From Siphonodentalium dalli (lineage: Eukaryota > Mollusca > Scaphopoda > Gadilida > Siphonodentaliidae), in assembly GCA_032622095.1 (NCBI GenBank), contig CP136063.1, positions 180,337,956-180,401,955 on the forward strand: a stretch of DNA of 64,000 nucleotides. Direction: 5' to 3'. This document shows positions 60,153-64,000 of this stretch, piece by piece. A model generated the notes under the pieces. That model was given only the letters and a program-made list of their open reading frames with translations. It was not told the origin of the DNA and searched no databases. Every line of letters begins with the position of its first letter. Within the stretch, counting starts at the first letter, position 1. The translations under genes were made by a program, and so were the position numbers.

Positions 60153-60613
60153 GTGGCCACGAGTTCACATTCTCGTGGCCACGAGACTATGAAGTCGTGG
60201 CCACGAGAATGTGAAGTCGTGGCCACGAGACTATGAAGTCGTGGCCACGAGAATATTCTTGTGGCCACGACATTATTCTCGTGGCCACGACTTTATTCTC
60301 GTGCCCACGACTTTATTCTCGTGGCCACGACTTCATATTCTCGTGGCCACGACTTCATAGTCTCGTGGCCACGACTTCATATTCTCGTGGCCACGACTTC
60401 ATATTCTCGTGGCCACGACCATATTCTCGTGGCCACGGCATTATTCTCGTGGCCACGACTTTATGCTCGTGGCCACGACTTTATTCTCGTGGCCTGTGCA
60501 CGACCTTATTCTCGTGGCAACGACTTCGTCGTCTCGTGGCCACGACCTCATATTCTCGTGGCCACGACTTCATATGCTCGTGGCCACGACTTCATATTCT
60601 CGTGGCCACGACT
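60153..60613. repeat. Array of palindromic CTCGTGGCCACGAG motifs
   Basis: About 25 copies of tcgtggccacga are separated by short linkers (ctatgaag, cttcatatt, ctttatt). Each core is a perfect palindrome and linkers change orientation around 60240-60270. Open frames through the array (repeats of VATTSYSRGHD) are a by-product of unit lengths, not genes. Confidence 0.92.
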
Positions 60614-60639
60614 TAAAAAAAAATTTCGGATGTCACCTC

Positions 60640-61030
60640 CGGGGCTCCATACGAAATGGATCAAAACTTTCTTCAGTTATTTTCTAAACAATGGAAACTA
60701 TAGCAAATTGATGTTTGTAGAGCGGTCCGCCGAGGGGTCAGCCAGGACGATCCATTATCTCCGTATATTTTTATTTTGTGCACTGAAATACTCAGTGCAT
60801 CATTGAAATTCCACAAAAACACTATTGGAATCAAAATACATGACTCTGAGACCATTTTGTCTCAATATGCAGACGACCTGACATTCTTCCTCCGTGATGA
60901 TAATCAATCCTTGAATACATCATTAGATATAATTAATAAGTTTGCGAAAATATCTGGTCTGAAAGCCAAAGTTGATAAAACTCAGGTAATCAAATCGGAT
61001 CAAAACGGGGTTGTGGTGAAGAAAAGGTGA
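60640..61030 (+). pseudogene. L1-like LINE reverse transcriptase fragment
   Basis: Fragments read WIKTFFSYFLNNGN, then (other frame) QDDPLSPYIFILCTEILS, GIKIHDSETILSQYADDLTF and FAKISGLKAKVDKTQVI. PLSPYIFIL..E.L followed by QYADDLT and SGLK...KT is the pattern of L1-clade LINEs, unlike the CR1-like copies elsewhere in the window. The fragment is short, with at least one frameshift, and begins 30 bases after the GTGGCCAC array. Confidence 0.8.
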
Positions 61031-61480
61031 CAAGCGAATACATTAAATGGAATCATGGTGAGTCTTAATCTAGTTTTAAGTTAATGGAGAGGAATGACAT
61101 GGTATGGTTTTGCACTCTGTACAATAGTAACATGTGCGCACAGACCGATCACCATATGCATCTCACTTTGCCGACGGCTATTGTTTCCGCGGTACCTGCA
61201 CGAGGTGGCAATAATCCCTTACTTCAATCATTTGCCGCTTATAGTCTATTCCTCTTTTCTTTTGGTGTTTTAATGGTTTGTCCTCTCTTTTTGTAGGTTT
61301 TTAAATGATTTGTCAATTTGGGAACGAGGGTTTTGGAACCTTTGGTGCTGATTCAATGTTGATGTCAGGAAATAATCTATGTCATGTTTTATCTATTTAT
61401 TGATTCAAAATAATTAATAAAATACACACAAGGAGATAACAAACATATAACAAATACACGACAATACTTTAACAAAAAGC
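61031..61480. other. Probable 3' region of the MULE remnant
   Basis: No coding frame. The transposon's terminal inverted repeat was looked for and not identified. Confidence 0.35.
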
Positions 61481-62830
61481 TCAATGGCGAACTAATTTAG
61501 CGATTGAATCTAAGTATTCAACAACGTCGATCTCGTTTTCCCTGAATATTCGCTTGAAATGTCTAAGAGACGCGTTGACCGCCCGATATTTTCTTCTCTG
61601 TGGTTGAACTATGCCGCCACCAGTCAGTTGAAGTATCGTCGATTCTGTATATGCTTGTTCTTTTTTAATATGGTCGATCATGTCGAATATATTTGGTTTT
61701 TAAACTGCTATATAACCTTGAAGTTTTCTGTGCCACCCTTCGACGTGGTTTGTGGTCCGGGGGCCGGTTGTATTATAGTGATTCCACATGGTACGATCTT
61801 CGTCACCTTCAATCCACTGCATAGTCACATAATCGGAAAACTTTGTCACGCGGTCGTCAATTGGGCGGTCTGTTGTTTCCATATATTCTTCCAATTCTTC
61901 TAGTACATTGAGCCACGCATCGCTCAACTGGTCGACGGGGACGAATGGTAAAGCGATGGCACGTCGAATTAAGTTCCTTATCTCTGAATCTGGTTCGCCA
62001 TACTCTGCCTTCAAATGACACGTCACTGTAGCATACTTATATATGCACTGGCTGTAGTGAAACATGCACCCTTTGAGTTGTGTTGTTGGAAAAATGTCTG
62101 TAATCGCGTTCTGTGCCGCTTTCTCGTAGTCTGTGAACAAGGTTGGTGGATTAAGCTGGATGTTGAAATCGTTGGCCTTTTGTTTTAGTGTCTCGAAGAA
62201 TCTGGTGTATGTCGCCTGATTCTTGTTCGACAGGAATCCATACACAAGTGGCAACATCTTGTTGTCGACGAACGCATGTATCGTGTACATCTGGTGGTAG
62301 AGATTCGGACTCTTGTCGAAGGTACCATCGCAGAACCAGGTGTCGGCGTCTTGAAGAAATTGTATATTGCTGGCTGTCGCGAACATCACGATGTCGTTGT
62401 CTCTTTCTGACGATAGCAGGAAAACTTCGCCGGTGGTTGTTGTTGAGTATCGTTCTGGTACATATATATTATATAATGCAGATCGCATGCTTGAGATCTG
62501 CGACGAAGGCATCAACCATAACCTGTTAAAAACAAATTAGATTTGATGTCTATTTTTTTGTATATAGATATATCAGTTAAATATTATTATAAATTAGAAC
62601 GCTCTTTATTGACTGGCATTTTGTTTAGAGAAGAAAGGATGCTCTTTATAAGAATTTGAAATAAGAAAATGCACGTGTCGTACCTGGTCAGAATCGGCTA
62701 GATGGTTGTGTTGACTCATTGAAGAACTAACTATCTCGTTCTTTGTGTTGACTGAGTGAACATGAAAATCGCTCATCTGATGACGACTCATGTGAAACTC
62801 GTTTAGCGGCATGCTAAAACAACATTGCAA
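61481..62830 (-). pseudogene. MULE transposase, broken
   Basis: The main open part (62515-61703) reads TWFCDGTFDKSP, MYTIHAFVDNKMLPLVYGFLS, NPPTLFTDYEKAAQNAI, LKGCMFHYSQCIYK and TTNHVEGWHRKL. The Asp of CDGTF, Asp of FTDYE and Glu of HVEGW sit where the DDE triad of MULE transposases is expected. A TAA stop at 61702-61700 interrupts the frame, which then continues open to 61481 (NIFDMIDHIKKEQ to the end), so a single nonsense change removes about 70 residues. Upstream, 62830-62684 encodes an N-terminal piece (NTKNEIVSSSMSQHNHLADSDQ), ending at a donor-like site (CCAG followed by GTACGA); an acceptor-like site (TTTTTAACAG) lies at 62523. Joined there, the frame fits for about 18 codons (VMVDAFVADLKHAI) and then shifts by an indel in a TATA run near 62470. 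It would have cut and pasted its own element; it is inactive. Confidence 0.85.
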
Positions 62831-63430
62831 ACGGGAGCCGGGAAAACTGTTATTTAATTAATACAGACTATAGGCGCGACGATCACACCTTGCCGGCGAT
62901 ATTTTTGCAGGCTCGTCGGCAAAGTGAGAACAAGAAAACCATAGTCAGAAATGGTAACGCCACCAAGATCATATTAGCCATAAATATAAATTATAATATA
63001 ATTATAATATAAAATATTATTCATTAGTTAGCGCCTATATTAGCGCTTGTTAAATACCATCTAATAAATATTCATCTTATTCACAACTTTAAGGAGTCCT
63101 TCTGGCACACGAGAATATTTATCGCCGTTTGATTTGCACCAAGTGAACTCGGCGCATATATAATTGATAGAACTGACCTTTATTATGATGATCGTGTCGT
63201 TATTTGTTTAAGATACGTATCAATTGACATATACGCACCAGTTCCCTATTAAAATCTATATATATCGCCCATTTTAGGGGACCTCCGCGAATTCGGGGAC
63301 TTCCGCAAAGTGATCTCAACAAATCGGGACCTACTGCAAATCGTCGCACCCAATGCAATTTGTAAACAATTTGACTTGATGACCAGAAAATAAAAGATCG
63401 CGGTTAATCCAAGTCTCCAACAGAACATAC
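62831..63430. other. 5' flank of the MULE remnant
   Basis: It contains the segment at about 62935-63010 shared with 22615-22690 and an AT-rich stretch. No other feature was recognised. Confidence 0.4.
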
Positions 63431-63690
63431 ATGCGCGCTCCAATTAAAATTACCCACAATTCACTTCACTACACAGGGGTTCCCAAAGGGTTATACATTA
63501 TTTTCAGGCTATCAGAGTATTTATATTTTCAACAACATATTATTACACCAGTGACTTTAAGTTTACAATTTCAGCATGTCCTGACCCTATGGATACGATT
63601 TATCATATTTTCAAAAACGTATTATACACCGGTGCCGTTAACTTTACAATTTCAGCATATACGTGATTCTATTGGTACGATTGAGTAAGG
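63431..63690. repeat. Two-unit tandem duplication (~105 bp)
   Basis: The block atttatattttcaacaacatattattacacc..tgac.ttaagtttacaatttcagcat is repeated as tttatcatattttcaaaaacgtattatacacc..tgccgttaactttacaatttcagcat. The sequence downstream to 64000 shows nothing recognisable. Confidence 0.6.
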
Positions 63691-64000
63691 TACAAAAAAA
63701 CATATCCAAGAATATATTTCTCCATTCGACCATGAGTCTATACATATCTGTACACTAGTGTCCACCCACTTCGTGGCGGGAATAACCTTACAAATTCGCA
63801 ACTGAAGACTGTCTACTACTATAGCTCATGTATTAAATCAACCCACACCTGCCCCCTGTGCATAATAACTGTTTCATTTGTATCGCGTAGTTCTGCGCAG
63901 TTCCGCGCACTGTTTCGAGGTGCCGGTACTACGGGTTTATCGAGTACGCTATTTTATAAACAAACTTTTGTCAATAGCCGTTTTGGTCAAACTAAACCCT

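Noticed and set aside
60233-60806. Long plus-strand open frames with repeats of VATTSYSRGHD
   Set aside because: They are translations of the palindromic GTGGCCAC array in several frames; no start context, domain or exon structure supports a protein.
1-64000. tRNA, rRNA or other structural RNA genes
   Set aside because: No cloverleaf-like sequence with A and B boxes or rRNA text was recognised by eye; a covariance-model scan would be needed to exclude them.

Overview
The window is metazoan genomic DNA, AT-rich, with spliceosomal introns and a very dense load of transposable elements. Several traits fit a mollusc or another lophotrochozoan: GGGAGATAACTC-type motifs inside small inverted-repeat elements, CR1-like LINEs whose ORF1 carries an esterase domain, a MULE transposase pseudogene of an invertebrate type, and elements that resemble pearl/Helentron repeats. 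This assignment is an inference; no ribosomal or mitochondrial marker is present.

Only one convincing host gene was found. It lies on the minus strand and covers most of the window. Five exons read in order (50813-50140, 26092-26031, 11088-10855, 9456-9094, 5013-4906). All have good splice sites and the codon phases match at every junction (2, 1, 1, 1; the last exon ends in phase 1). They encode a signal peptide, a CUB domain, an EGF domain, a Cys-rich linker, two Ig domains and the first half of a hormone-receptor (HormR) domain. The 3' end lies beyond position 1 or was not recognised. The order suggests a secreted or membrane receptor, possibly an adhesion GPCR whose GAIN/7TM part lies outside the window.

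Introns 1 (about 24 kb) and 2 (about 15 kb) are mostly mobile DNA. The main items are: a nearly intact 5'-truncated LINE on the minus strand (12.7-18.2 kb), flanked by a 244-bp direct repeat that appears perfect; a 1.67-kb TTAA-flanked inverted-repeat element (19.5-21.1 kb); tandem arrays at 27.6-28.5 and 29.7-31.2 kb; a decayed LINE (32.3-35.7 kb); a TTAA-flanked element cut in two by a 6-kb nested insertion (29.6 and 36.3 kb); and a 1.85-kb element with 9-bp target duplications and a TTAA element inside it (37.8-39.6 kb). Intron 4 holds another set of nested inverted-repeat elements (7.1-9.0 kb). A decayed LINE (1.2-4.2 kb) lies beyond the last recognised exon.

Upstream of the gene (51-64 kb) are a LINE 3' fragment with a GAT array, two copies of a 0.4-kb inverted-repeat element bracketing 0.9 kb, a palindromic GTGGCCAC array, an L1-like reverse transcriptase fragment and a MULE transposase pseudogene. 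Stretches where nothing was recognised are listed as such. All calls come from reading the sequence by eye; no database search or alignment program was used.
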